From: Streptomyces scabiei 87.22
GTDB taxonomy: Bacteria > Actinomycetota > Actinomycetes > Streptomycetales > Streptomycetaceae
Assembly: GCF_000091305.1 (NCBI RefSeq)
Contig: NC_013929.1
Location: 8,060,001 to 8,124,000, forward strand
Length of the DNA stretch: 64,000 nucleotides
Reading direction: 5' to 3'
Every line of letters starts with the position of its first letter. Position 1 is the stretch's first letter. The notes under the pieces are model-generated. The model searched no databases, had not been told where the DNA came from, and saw only the letters and a program-made list of their open reading frames with translations. Position numbers and translations under genes: made by a program. Positions 1-8,304 of the stretch are shown piece by piece.

Positions 1-398
1 ACCTCCTCCGCCTGCGGGTCCACCGGCAGCTCGCAGCGCACCTCGTACACCGCCGACCACCAGGTACGCCCGGCCCCGTCGTCGTACAGGAACCGGAACA
101 GCGGGTCGGGCCGGGGCAGCCCCGAGACACCCAGCTCCTCCTCGGCCTCGCGCAGCGCCGCGTCGTCGTAGGACTCGCCGGCTCCCACCACCCCGCCCAC
201 GAACATGTCGTACAGCGAGGGGAAGACCAGCTTCGTGGAGGTCCGGCGATGCACGAACAGCCGCCCGGAACCGTCCCTGACCAGTACGAACACGGCCCGA
301 TGCCGTAGCCCCCGGGCATACACCTCCCCCCGCGGAAGCTGCCCGATGACCTGGTCGCTCTCGTCCACGATGTCGAGGATCTCGTCGGCGGCACTCAT
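1..398 (-). CDS. NUDIX hydrolase (3' end outside window)
   Basis: A leftward gene starts at ATG 398-396 and runs off the window at base 1, so only about 132 N-terminal residues are visible. They contain a complete NUDIX box, GX5EX7REUXEEXGU, read as GGVVGAGESYDDAALREAEE followed by ELGV. This predicts hydrolysis of a nucleoside-diphosphate-linked substrate with a divalent metal. The start (MSAADEILDIVDESDQVIGQ) resembles the YfcD/Idi-like branch, whose substrates are mostly unknown. The true substrate cannot be inferred from the part seen. Confidence 0.85.
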   Translation of the reverse strand, partial: MSAADEILDIVDESDQVIGQLPRGEVYARGLRHRAVFVLVRDGSGRLFVHRRTSTKLVFPSLYDMFVGGVVGAGESYDDAALREAEEELGVSGLPRPDPLFRFLYDDGAGRTWWSAVYEVRCELPVDPQAEE

Positions 399-494
399 GG
401 CCCCATTGTGGGCGCCCGGGGAACCGGACGACGCAGCCCCTCCGCGCGCACGACCCCACCCGGTCGCACCCGGCGCGCGCATCGCACCCCCGGC

Positions 495-1448
495 CTACAC
501 GGCGCTCGCGCCCGCCCCCACCACGCCCTCCCGTGCCCCGGCGGAGCCGCACGGCATCGCCGGATGCATCCCGAGGAGCACCACTCCCACCACGGCCCCC
601 GCCAGCCCGGCCGCCTCCCACGCGAGCGCCCCCGGGTCCGTCCGCAGCCGGTCCCCCAGGAACCCCACCCCGCACGCGATCCCCGCCAGCGGCTGCGCGG
701 CGGTCAGCGCCGGCAGCGACATCCGCAGCGGGGCCGCCTCGAACGCGCTCTGCACGAGGAGGAGCCCGGTCACCCCGAGCAGGACGACCCCGTACGGCTG
801 CCACGAGGTGAGCAGCCCGCTCCAGCCGCCCGCGCCGAACAGCTGCCCGCTGATCCGGGTGAGCGCGTCCTGGACGCCGTACAGGAGCCCGGCGGCGACC
901 GCCAGGAGGACCGGTGCGGCGCTCCTGCGGGACCGCTTCGCATAGGCGGTGAGCAGCAGGGCGAGCCCCACCATGACACCGATGATCAGCCACTGCCGGA
1001 AGGCACCGCCGACCGCCGCCCCGCCCTCCGGTTGCCCGGCGACGATGAACGCGGTGACCCCGCCCGCGAGCAGCACCAGCCCCGCCCATCCCTGCCGGCC
1101 CAGTGGCTGACGGGTCTGCCGGCGGGAGAGGGCGAGCGCGAAGAGGAGGTTGGTCGCGAGGATCGGCTCCACGAGAGTGACCTCGCCCCGGCCGAGCGCG
1201 ACCGCGCCCAGCGCCATCCCGCACACCATCAGCCCGATCCCGCCGAGCCAGCGCGGCACCCGGATCAGGTCGAGCAGCAGCCGGGGCGAGAGGAAGTCGC
1301 CCAGCGGGGCGTGCGCGGCGGCCTGCTGCTGGAGGACGAAGCCGAAGCCCAGACAGCAGGCGGCGCCCACGGCGAGGAGGAGAACGAGAACCGACACGCG
1401 GAGTACCTCGGGTCGTCGGGCGGGCCGCGGCGGAATGCCACGGGGCAT
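495..1448 (-). CDS. DMT/EamA-type membrane transporter
   Basis: A 317-residue protein made largely of hydrophobic segments, about nine or ten predicted membrane spans. Short Gly/Ala-rich helices and small loops are typical of the drug/metabolite transporter superfamily. ATG 1448 is the first start. A GTG about 18 codons in, just before VSVLVLLLAVG, would remove a basic N-terminal tail and is a plausible alternative. The transported substrate is unknown. It is separated from the partial NUDIX gene by about 96 bases and is probably transcribed on its own. Confidence 0.7.
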   Translation of the reverse strand: MPRGIPPRPARRPEVLRVSVLVLLLAVGAACCLGFGFVLQQQAAAHAPLGDFLSPRLLLDLIRVPRWLGGIGLMVCGMALGAVALGRGEVTLVEPILATNLLFALALSRRQTRQPLGRQGWAGLVLLAGGVTAFIVAGQPEGGAAVGGAFRQWLIIGVMVGLALLLTAYAKRSRRSAAPVLLAVAAGLLYGVQDALTRISGQLFGAGGWSGLLTSWQPYGVVLLGVTGLLLVQSAFEAAPLRMSLPALTAAQPLAGIACGVGFLGDRLRTDPGALAWEAAGLAGAVVGVVLLGMHPAMPCGSAGAREGVVGAGASAV

Positions 1449-1566
1449 CCGCCAGGCATCCCGGCCGGGGAGCGAATTGTGCCCCGGCGGGCGGACCGAT
1501 ACGTATTGGACCGACTGTAACCGCCCCGGCCGGAACCTGTCGGCGGGAGCGGACCCACCTTGGCAG

Positions 1567-1596
1567 TTGACTAGGTCGCTCCTTCTGCCGAAGGAT
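1567..1596 (+). promoter_or_regulatory. candidate vegetative promoter
   Basis: TTGACT at 1567-1572 and AAGGAT at 1591-1596 are separated by 18 bases. This fits a housekeeping-sigma promoter for the FAD-dependent dehydrogenase that starts at 1703. The rest of 1449-1702 shows no other clear feature. Confidence 0.4.
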
Positions 1597-1702
1597 CTGA
1601 GGCCAGCGCTGCTGACCGGCCGGTAACAAGGCGCGAGGCCGTGCCCGGCCTGCTTCGGCCTGTCTTTCTTCGACCGACCCGTTCCCGAGAGGACGTCCTC
1701 GA

Positions 1703-3358
1703 ATGTCGTACGACGCAGATGTGATCGTGATCGGGGCGGGCCTCGCGGGGCTCGCGGCGACCGCGGAGCTCGTCGACGCGGGCCGCAAGGTGATCCTCCT
1801 CGACCAGGAGCCGGAGCAGTCGATCGGCGGCCAGGCGCACTGGTCCTTCGGCGGGCTCTTCTTCGTCGACTCGCCCGAGCAGCGCCGCCTGCGGATCAAG
1901 GACAGCCACGCGCTCGCCCTCCAGGACTGGATGGGCACGGCCGCCTTCGACCGCGAGGAGGACCACTGGCCGCGCAAGTGGGCCGAGGCGTACGTCGACT
2001 TCGCCGCCGGTGAGAAGCGGTCCTGGCTGCACGGGCAGGGCGTGCGGTTCTTCCCGGTCGTCGGCTGGGCCGAGCGCGGCGGCTACGACGCCAACGGACA
2101 CGGCAACTCCGTCCCCCGCTTCCACATCACCTGGGGCACCGGCCCCGGCCTCGTCGAACCCTTCGAGCGGCGGGTGCGCGAGGGGGTGGCCCGAGGGCTC
2201 GTCCAGCTGAGGTTCCGGCACCGGGTGACCGGCCTGTCGCGCAGCGCGGGCGCCGTCGACACCGTCACCGGCGAGATCCTGGAGCCGTCGGCGATCGAAC
2301 GCGGGCAGCCGAGCACCCGCACCGTCACCGGCGCCTTCGAACTCAAGGCCCAGGCCGTGATCGTCACCTCCGGCGGCATCGGCGGCAACCACGACCTCGT
2401 CCGCGCCAACTGGCCCGAGCGGCTCGGCAGCCCCCCGGAGAAGATGATCTCCGGCGTGCCCGCGCACGTCGACGGCCGGATGCTCGGCATCGCCGAGGAG
2501 GCGGGCGCCCACCTCATCAACCGCGACCGGATGTGGCACTACACCGAGGGCATCCAGAACTGGAACCCCATCTGGGAGAACCACGGCATCCGCGTCCTGC
2601 CCGGCCCGTCCTCGCTCTGGCTGGACGCCCGCGGCAAGCGGCTCCCGGTCCCGCTGTTCCCGGGCTTCGACACCCTCGGCACCCTCGAACACATCATGAA
2701 GACCGGCTACGACTACACGTGGTTCGTGCTCGACCAGAAGATCATCGGCAAGGAGTTCGCCCTCTCCGGCTCCGAGCAGAACCCCGACCTCACCGGTAGG
2801 TCCGTCAAGGACGTCTTCATCCGGGCCCGCGCGGACGTCCCCGGCCCGGTGAAGGCGTTCATGGACCACGGCGTCGACTTCGTCGTCGAGAAGGACCTCG
2901 GCTCCCTCGTCCGCGGGATGAACGCCCTCACGAAGGAACCGCTGATCGACGAGGCCGAGCTGCGCCGCGAGATCGTCTCCCGGGACCGGGAGGTCGCCAA
3001 CCCCTTCACCAAGGACCTCCAGGTGATGGCGATCCGCGGGGCCCGCAACTACCTCGGCGACAAGCTCATCCGCACCGCCGCCCCGCACCGCATCCTCGAC
3101 CCCAAGGCCGGCCCGCTGATCGCCGTCCGCCTGAACATCCTGACCCGCAAGACCCTCGGCGGCCTGGAGACCGACCTGTCCTCCCGCGTCCTCACCGAGG
3201 GCGGCGACCCGCTGGAGGGCGTGTACGCGGCGGGCGAGGCCGCGGGCTTCGGCGGCGGCGGTGTCCACGGCTACCGCTCGCTGGAGGGCACGTTCCTCGG
3301 CGGCTGCCTGTTCTCGGGCCGTACGGCGGGCCGGGCGGCGGCGAAGGCGACCGGCTGA
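1703..3358 (+). CDS. FAD-binding dehydrogenase (fumarate reductase/KstD-like fold)
   Basis: A 551-residue flavoprotein. The N-terminus DVIVIGAGLAGLAATAEL is a Rossmann FAD-binding motif (GxGxxG), followed about 30 residues later by an acidic residue (LDQE). The C-terminal GVYAAGEAAGFGGGGVHGYR is the second FAD-contacting segment seen in fumarate reductase and 3-ketosteroid dehydrogenase relatives. The family oxidises or reduces C-C bonds, but the substrate here is unknown; such proteins are annotated simply as FAD-binding dehydrogenase. A purine-rich ribosome site lies upstream (GAGAGGA). The gene ends within a 13-base tandem repeat. Confidence 0.85.
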   Translation: MSYDADVIVIGAGLAGLAATAELVDAGRKVILLDQEPEQSIGGQAHWSFGGLFFVDSPEQRRLRIKDSHALALQDWMGTAAFDREEDHWPRKWAEAYVDFAAGEKRSWLHGQGVRFFPVVGWAERGGYDANGHGNSVPRFHITWGTGPGLVEPFERRVREGVARGLVQLRFRHRVTGLSRSAGAVDTVTGEILEPSAIERGQPSTRTVTGAFELKAQAVIVTSGGIGGNHDLVRANWPERLGSPPEKMISGVPAHVDGRMLGIAEEAGAHLINRDRMWHYTEGIQNWNPIWENHGIRVLPGPSSLWLDARGKRLPVPLFPGFDTLGTLEHIMKTGYDYTWFVLDQKIIGKEFALSGSEQNPDLTGRSVKDVFIRARADVPGPVKAFMDHGVDFVVEKDLGSLVRGMNALTKEPLIDEAELRREIVSRDREVANPFTKDLQVMAIRGARNYLGDKLIRTAAPHRILDPKAGPLIAVRLNILTRKTLGGLETDLSSRVLTEGGDPLEGVYAAGEAAGFGGGGVHGYRSLEGTFLGGCLFSGRTAGRAAAKATG

Positions 3359-3384
3359 GGCGACCGGCTGAGGCGACCGGCTGA
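3346..3384 (+). repeat. 13-bp tandem repeat carrying the stop codon
   Basis: Three perfect head-to-tail copies of GGCGACCGGCTGA. The first supplies the last codons and TGA stop of the FAD-dependent dehydrogenase; the next two follow directly. A 13-base unit shifts frame at each copy, so this looks like replication slippage at the gene end. A fourth copy begins (GGCG) but is truncated. Confidence 0.9.
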
Positions 3385-3489
3385 GGCGCACGCGGGAAAA
3401 GGGCGCCGAGGGCCCGGCAGGCTTACGGAATTCTGACGAATCTCCGCCGTCGCTGGCCCGACGGGGGCGGCGGATGTTCGAATCAGTAC

Positions 3490-4263
3490 GTGAACCCCGA
3501 ACATCCCGTGGCGCGGCAGGCGCCGGCGGAACACCCCGAAGACGTGGACAGGGACCCGGGGCGCGGCGCGCCCGTCGGCCGCCGGGTCCTCCTCGGCACC
3601 CTCGGACTCGGCGCCCTCGGCGTGGTCGCCGCGCCCGTCCTCCAGCGCGGCATGGAGGCGTTCCTCGGCGAGGCGGCCGAGAAGGACCCCACCGGTCTGA
3701 CCGGTCTGCTCCCCAACGGCGGCGGCTTCCGCTACTACTCGGTGACGGCGTCCGTCCCCCGCAGGACCGCGAAGAACTACCGCCTCACGGTCGGCGGCCT
3801 GGTCGACAGGCCCGGCTCCTACACCCTCGCCGACCTGCGCGCCCTCCCGCAGACCCGGATGGTCAAGGACGTGCAGTGCGTCACCGGCTGGCGGGTCCCG
3901 GACACCCCCTTCGAGGGCGTACGGCTCTCCACGCTGCTGGACGCGGCCGGGGTACGCGCCTCGGCGGGCGCGATCCGCTTCACCTGCTTCGACGGGGCGT
4001 ACACCGAGAGCCTCACCCTGGAGCAGGCCCGCCGCGCCGACGTCCTCGTCGCCCTGCGCATGCAGGACAAGGACATCAGCCACAACCACGGCGGTCCGGT
4101 CCGGCTGTACGTCGCCCCCATGTACTTCTACAAGTCGGCCAAATGGCTCTCCGGCATCGAGGTCACGAAGAAGGTCGAGCCGGGCTACTGGGAGGAGCGG
4201 GGCTACGACATCGACGCGTGGGTCGGCCGATCGAACGGGCGGGACGATGCACCGACGACTTGA
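3490..4263 (+). CDS. Tat-exported molybdopterin-dependent oxidoreductase (sulfite oxidase fold)
   Basis: 257 residues from GTG 3490. Residues about 30-50 hold a twin-arginine signal (GRRVLLGTLGLGALG), so the folded enzyme is probably exported. The mature part matches the oxidoreductase molybdopterin-binding (sulfite oxidase/MsrP-like) domain. KDVQCVTGW places Cys130 as the expected molybdenum ligand, followed by the LYVAPMYFYKSAKWLSGIE segment usual near the domain end. The next gene overlaps it by 17 bases and encodes a membrane cytochrome b. I infer an electron-transfer pair analogous to MsrP-MsrQ. The substrate is unknown. Confidence 0.85.
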   Translation: MNPEHPVARQAPAEHPEDVDRDPGRGAPVGRRVLLGTLGLGALGVVAAPVLQRGMEAFLGEAAEKDPTGLTGLLPNGGGFRYYSVTASVPRRTAKNYRLTVGGLVDRPGSYTLADLRALPQTRMVKDVQCVTGWRVPDTPFEGVRLSTLLDAAGVRASAGAIRFTCFDGAYTESLTLEQARRADVLVALRMQDKDISHNHGGPVRLYVAPMYFYKSAKWLSGIEVTKKVEPGYWEERGYDIDAWVGRSNGRDDAPTT

Positions 4264-4870
4264 GGAGCCCCCCGTCCTGGCGCAGACCCGGGTCGCGCGT
4301 TTCACGGCCGCCGAGCGCTGGATCCACCGCACGACGGCCGCCCTGATGGGCATCTGCGTGGCCACGGCGGCCTGCCTGTACATCCCCGCGTTCGCCGAAC
4401 TGGTCGGCCGCCGGGCGCTCGTGGTGACGGTCCACCAGTGGGCCGGGCTGCTCCTGCCGCTCCCCGTCCTGGCGGGCCTGGCCTCCCGCGCGTTCCGCGC
4501 GGACCTCGGCCGGCTGAACCGCTGGGGCCCGCACGACCGCGTCTGGCTCCGCGCCGCCCGCCGCCGCACCCCGGGCGCACGCCCCGCCGCGAAGTTCAAC
4601 GCCGGCCAGAAGCTCTACGCCTCCTGGATCACCGGCGCCACCCTCGTCATGCTCGCCACCGGCCTGATGATGTGGTTCACCCACCTCACCCCGCTGATGT
4701 GGCGCACCAGCGCGACCTTCGTCCACGACTGGCTGGCCCTGACCATCGGCATCGTCCTGGCCGGCCACATCGGCATGGCCCTGGGCGACCCCGAGGCACG
4801 GCGGGGGCTGCGGACCGGGTCGGTGAGCCGGGAATGGGCGGACCGGGAACACCCGCTGTGGCGGCCGTAG
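4247..4870 (+). CDS. cytochrome b561-like membrane subunit
   Basis: 207 residues with four hydrophobic segments. Histidines His27, His63, His160 and His174 sit in or near membrane segments (WIHRTT, VHQWAG, VHDWLA, AGHIGM) and are suited to coordinating two b hemes. This matches the cytochrome b/b6 or FdnI-like domain. The start codon lies inside the 3' end of the molybdopterin oxidoreductase gene (17-base overlap), which implies translational coupling. I infer that it passes quinol electrons to that exported enzyme. It is not a close MsrQ homologue by eye. Confidence 0.8.
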   Translation: MHRRLEEPPVLAQTRVARFTAAERWIHRTTAALMGICVATAACLYIPAFAELVGRRALVVTVHQWAGLLLPLPVLAGLASRAFRADLGRLNRWGPHDRVWLRAARRRTPGARPAAKFNAGQKLYASWITGATLVMLATGLMMWFTHLTPLMWRTSATFVHDWLALTIGIVLAGHIGMALGDPEARRGLRTGSVSREWADREHPLWRP

Positions 4871-4943
4871 CGCCGCACACGGCCGGGAGCCCCCGGTACC
4901 GCACCTCCCCGGCCCGAAGCCGGCACGGCCCGAACGCCGGGCC

Positions 4944-6341
4944 CTAGATCACCAGCGACAGCAGCAGCACGATCGCCCCCGCCACCACCGAGATGATCGT
5001 CTCCATCACCGACCAGCTCTTGATGGTCTGGCCGACGGTCATCCCGAAGTACTCCTTGACCATCCAGAACCCGGCGTCGTTGACGTGGCTGAAGAACAGC
5101 GAGCCGGCGCCGATCGCCAGGACCAGCAGGGCCGTGTGCGTGGTCGACATGTCCGCGGCGAGCGGGGCCACCAGCCCCGCCGCCGAGATCGTGGCCACCG
5201 TGGCCGAGCCGGTGGCCAGCCGGATCGCGACCGCGATCAGCCAGGCCAGCACGAGCGCGGGGATCGACCAGTCCTCGGAGATCTCCAGGATCATCTGCCC
5301 GACCCCGGAGTCGATGAGGGTCTGCTTGAAGCCGCCGCCGGCGCCCACGATCAGCAGGATGCCCGCGATGGGTGCGAGGGACTTCTCGACCGTCGCGCCC
5401 AGCCGCTCCTTGGTGAACCCGGCCGCCCGCCCCAGCGTGAACATGCCCACGATCACGGAGGCGAGCAGCGCGATCAGCGGCGAACCGGCCACGTCGAAGA
5501 CCCGCTGGACCGGCTGCTCGGGATCGTCCACGACGATGTCCACCAGCGCCTTGGCCAGCATGAGCACCACCGGCAGCAGCATGGTCGCGATGGTCGCGCC
5601 GAACCCCGGCCGCTTCTCCAGTTCCTCCGAGGCCCGCGCGGGGATCATGCGCTCGGGGACGGGCACGTCCACCCAGCGCGCCGCGTACTTCGAGAACAGC
5701 GGTCCGGCGATGATCACGGTCGGTATCGCCACCAGCAGCCCCAGAGCCAGCGTGACCCCCAGGTTGGCCTTCACCGCGTCGATCGCGACCAGCGGGCCCG
5801 GGTGCGGCGGGATCAGCCCGTGCATGACGGACAGACCGGCGAGGGCCGGGATGCCGATGCGCATCAGCGAGTAGTTGCCGCGCTTGGCGACCATCAGCAC
5901 CACCGGGATCAGCAGGACGATCCCGACCTCGAAGAACAGCGGCAGCCCGATCACGGAGGCGATCAGCACCATCGCCCAGGGCATCGCCCGCCCGCCGGCC
6001 CTGGCGAGGATGGTGTCCACGATCTGGTCGGCGCCCCCGGAGTCCGCCAGCAGCTTGCCGAGGATCGCACCGAGCGCGATGAGCACACCCACCCCGGCCA
6101 CGGTCGACCCGAGCCCGGTGGTGAAGCTCAGGATCGCCTTGTCCAGCGGTGCCCCGGCGAACGCGCCGAGCGCGAGCGAGCCGATGGTCAGCGCCAGGAA
6201 GGCGTGCACCTTGAACCTGGTGATGAGGACGACGATCACGGCGATGCCGGCCAGTACGGCCAGGCCCAGCTGCGCGTGTCCCGCCGAGGTGATCGGCTCG
6301 ACGGGGTCCGCTGCCAGCAGCTCGACATTGAGTCTGGTCAC
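4944..6341 (-). CDS. gluconate:H+ symporter, GntP family
   Basis: 465 residues from GTG 6341, which has a good ribosome site (AAGGA eight bases upstream). Open frame continues upstream but consists of low-complexity repeat translation, so it was not used. The protein has about 12 or more hydrophobic spans and typical GntP-family segments, including the conserved PPHPGPLVAIDAV loop and the SHVNDAGFW motif near the C-terminus. It imports gluconate or a related sugar acid. It lies 94 bases downstream of gluconokinase on the same strand, so the two likely form a gntK-permease operon. Confidence 0.92.
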   Translation of the reverse strand: MTRLNVELLAADPVEPITSAGHAQLGLAVLAGIAVIVVLITRFKVHAFLALTIGSLALGAFAGAPLDKAILSFTTGLGSTVAGVGVLIALGAILGKLLADSGGADQIVDTILARAGGRAMPWAMVLIASVIGLPLFFEVGIVLLIPVVLMVAKRGNYSLMRIGIPALAGLSVMHGLIPPHPGPLVAIDAVKANLGVTLALGLLVAIPTVIIAGPLFSKYAARWVDVPVPERMIPARASEELEKRPGFGATIATMLLPVVLMLAKALVDIVVDDPEQPVQRVFDVAGSPLIALLASVIVGMFTLGRAAGFTKERLGATVEKSLAPIAGILLIVGAGGGFKQTLIDSGVGQMILEISEDWSIPALVLAWLIAVAIRLATGSATVATISAAGLVAPLAADMSTTHTALLVLAIGAGSLFFSHVNDAGFWMVKEYFGMTVGQTIKSWSVMETIISVVAGAIVLLLSLVI

Positions 6342-6356
6342 GGTGATTCCTTGCGT

Positions 6357-6383
6357 GGGGAAGGTGGGGAAGGTGGGGAAGGT
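6357..6383. repeat. 9-bp tandem repeat between gntK and permease
   Basis: Three perfect copies of GGGGAAGGT (plus strand), followed by degenerate purine-rich copies to about 6400. The tract lies in the gap between gluconokinase and the permease, so it would be pyrimidine-rich in their mRNA, just upstream of the permease ribosome site. Copy-number variation could alter spacing or mRNA structure there. Confidence 0.85.
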
Positions 6384-6435
6384 GGAAAGTGGGGGAGGTG
6401 GAGAGGGGAACGGAGGGAAACCGGTGACCGCGGCC

Positions 6436-6954
6436 CTACGGCACGGCCGTACCGATCTCCCGCAGCGCTTCGACCGCCCGTTCGGCGATCTCCTCGGGCG
6501 AGCCCGCCACGTCGACCGCGACGCCCGCCTCGTCCGCCTCCAGCGGCTGGAGCGTGGCGAACTGCGAGTCCAGCAGCGCCGTCGGCATGAAGTGGCCCTG
6601 CCGGTGGGACATCCGGTCCTCGACGAGCGCCCGGTCACCCGCGAGATGCAGGAAGACGACACCGGGCGCGGCGGCCCGCAGCCGGTCCCGGTAGGCGCGC
6701 TTCAACGCGGAACAGCTGACCACCCCGCCGAGCCCGTCCCGGCCGTGGGCCCACGCGCCGACGGCGTCAAGCCACGGCCCCCGGTCCGCGTCGTCCAGGG
6801 GTGTCCCGGCCGACATCTTGGCGATGTTGGCCTCGGGGTGGAAGTCGTCGCCCTCGGCGTACGGAACGCCGAGCCGGGACGCGAGCAGGGGGCCGATCGT
6901 GGTCTTCCCGGTTCCTGCCACGCCCATCACCACGACGACATGAGGGGTACGCAT
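6436..6954 (-). CDS. gntK: gluconokinase
   Basis: 172 residues. The P-loop GVAGTGKTT lies near residues 10-18, followed by the GDDFHPEANIAKMSAGTPLDDADR block that is diagnostic of GntK-type gluconokinase, then SCSALKRAYRDRLR and GHFMPTALLDSQFATLQPLE. It phosphorylates gluconate to 6-phosphogluconate with ATP, feeding the pentose phosphate pathway. ATG 6954 is preferred over the adjacent GTG 6957 because the GAGG site is better spaced. It is transcribed away from the GntR regulator at 7097 and lies just before the permease. Confidence 0.95.
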   Translation of the reverse strand: MRTPHVVVVMGVAGTGKTTIGPLLASRLGVPYAEGDDFHPEANIAKMSAGTPLDDADRGPWLDAVGAWAHGRDGLGGVVSCSALKRAYRDRLRAAAPGVVFLHLAGDRALVEDRMSHRQGHFMPTALLDSQFATLQPLEADEAGVAVDVAGSPEEIAERAVEALREIGTAVP

Positions 6955-7047
6955 CACTACCTCGCTGTCTTCGTCGACATCTGAACGTCACCCGACGTCG
7001 ACGCCACTGAAGCCCATTAGGTACGACGAATTCAAGCCCTGGACCCA

Positions 7048-7064
7048 AATAAGTCTGACTTTTT
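7048..7064. promoter_or_regulatory. candidate GntR operator
   Basis: AAGTCTGACTT (7051-7061) is a perfect 5-1-5 palindrome. Its flanks extend the symmetry (AA at 7048-7049 with TT at 7063-7064, one mismatch between). It lies between divergent gntK and the GntR gene, about where the -35 of the regulator promoter should be. It would suit autoregulation and repression of gluconate genes. Binding is inferred from position and symmetry only. Confidence 0.5.
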
Positions 7065-7083
7065 CTTCGCCCTCTCCTCCTCG

Positions 7084-7089
7084 TACCCT
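7084..7089 (+). promoter_or_regulatory. -10 element, probable leaderless transcript
   Basis: TACCCT ends seven bases before the ATG of the GntR gene, and no ribosome site precedes that ATG. This is the TANNNT-N7-ATG arrangement of leaderless actinobacterial mRNAs. Confidence 0.45.
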
Positions 7090-7096
7090 GATCCCC

Positions 7097-7822
7097 ATGA
7101 CCACAGCGGGCCGGGGGCTGCACGGCCGAGTACTGGACACCCTCGGACCGGCGATCACGGCGGGCGAGTACCCGCCCGGGAGCGTGCTGCGCACGGATGA
7201 ACTCGCCCACGGCTTCGAGGTCTCCCGCTCGGTGATGCGGGAGGCGGTCCGCGTCCTGGAGTCCATGCACCTGGTCGAGTCCCGCCGCCGGGTCGGCGTG
7301 ATCGTCCGCCCGTCCGCCGCGTGGAACGTCTACGACCCGCAGGTCATCCGGTGGCGCCTGGCCGGCGCGGACCGCCCCCGCCAGCTGCGCTCACTGACCG
7401 TGCTGCGCGGTGCCGTCGAACCGATCGCCGCGGGCCTCGCAGCGCGCCACGCCACGGCCGAGCAGTGCGCCGCGCTCACCGAGTGCGCCATCGGGATGGT
7501 CGCCCACTCGCGCGGGCACAAGCTGGAGGGCTACCTCCACCACGACGTGGCCTTCCACCGGCTGATCCTCGACGCCTCCGGCAACGAGATGTTCGCCCGT
7601 CTCGGTGACGTCGTCGAGGAGGTCCTCGCCGGCCGCACCCACCACGACGTCATGTTCCACGACCCCGACCCGGCCGCCGTCAGCCTCCACGTCCAGGTCG
7701 CCGAGGCCATCCGCGAACACGACGCCCCCCGGGCCGAACGCCTCACCCGGGAGATCACCGCGGGCGCCCTCCAGGAACTCGACATCCTGGCCCCGGGCGG
7801 CCGCTCCCCGGCCGCCGGTTGA
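7097..7822 (+). CDS. gntR: GntR/FadR-family (FCD) regulator of gluconate genes
   Basis: 241 residues. The N-terminal winged helix (about 10-75) includes LRTDELAHGFEVSRSVMREA and a VRVLESMHLVESRRRVGVIV wing. The C-terminal helical FCD domain carries the HHDVAFHRLI metal/ligand signature. The location, divergent from gntK and the permease, suggests a gluconate- or 6-phosphogluconate-responsive repressor of both directions. Synteny with the S. coelicolor gntR-gntK-gntP group supports this from memory. The effector is not shown by sequence. Confidence 0.88.
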   Translation: MTTAGRGLHGRVLDTLGPAITAGEYPPGSVLRTDELAHGFEVSRSVMREAVRVLESMHLVESRRRVGVIVRPSAAWNVYDPQVIRWRLAGADRPRQLRSLTVLRGAVEPIAAGLAARHATAEQCAALTECAIGMVAHSRGHKLEGYLHHDVAFHRLILDASGNEMFARLGDVVEEVLAGRTHHDVMFHDPDPAAVSLHVQVAEAIREHDAPRAERLTREITAGALQELDILAPGGRSPAAG

Positions 7823-7850
7823 CCGGGGCCAGGGCAAGGGCCGAGGCCGC

Positions 7851-8294
7851 CTAGTCCAGGAACTCCCCGTCCACGTACACCCACGCCCCGTCCACCCGCT
7901 CGAACCGGCTCCGCTCGTGCAGCGAGCCGCCCCGGAACGAGGCGCGGAAGGTGACCGTGCCGGTGCTGTGGAAGGCCGACCCGTCCCCGGTGTCCAGGAT
8001 CTCCAGACCGGTCCAGCGCATGGTGGTGTCGAAGTCGACGGCGGCGGGCCGCGTCCGGGGGTGCCAGCTGCGCAGCAGATACGCCTCGTCGCGCACCACG
8101 AACGCGCTGTACCGCGACCGCATCAGCGCCTCGGCGGTCGGCGCGGCGGCAGCCCCCGAGTGCCGGCGCCCGCAACAGCTCTCGTACGCCTCGGGCAGCC
8201 CGCAGGGGCAGGCGCGGGGGACCGGCGAAGGGACCCGTGCGGCACTCTTCGACCCGGCCCTGGAACCACTGCGGCGCGACGACATGGCAGCCAT
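7851..8294 (-). CDS. YchJ-family (UPF0225) SEC-C-type protein
   Basis: 147 residues from ATG 8294 (ATG 8285 is an alternative three codons in). The N-terminal cysteine cluster CPCGLPEAYESCCGR is a SEC-C-like zinc motif, followed by the YchJ signature EALMRSRYSAFVVRDEAYLLRSWHP (read in two parts) and a C-terminal SHERSRF-type strand, here SLHERSRFERVDGAWVYVDG. The family function is unknown. It starts ten bases after the stop of the M1 peptidase gene, so it is probably the last gene of that transcript. Confidence 0.85.
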   Translation of the reverse strand: MAAMSSRRSGSRAGSKSAARVPSPVPRACPCGLPEAYESCCGRRHSGAAAAPTAEALMRSRYSAFVVRDEAYLLRSWHPRTRPAAVDFDTTMRWTGLEILDTGDGSAFHSTGTVTFRASFRGGSLHERSRFERVDGAWVYVDGEFLD

Positions 8295-8304
8295 TGTGCC
8301 CCGC

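Noticed and set aside
4944..6662. Longer gluconate permease with about 107 extra N-terminal residues
   Set aside because: The extension translates the tandem repeat and antisense gntK. GTG 6341 has a good ribosome site.
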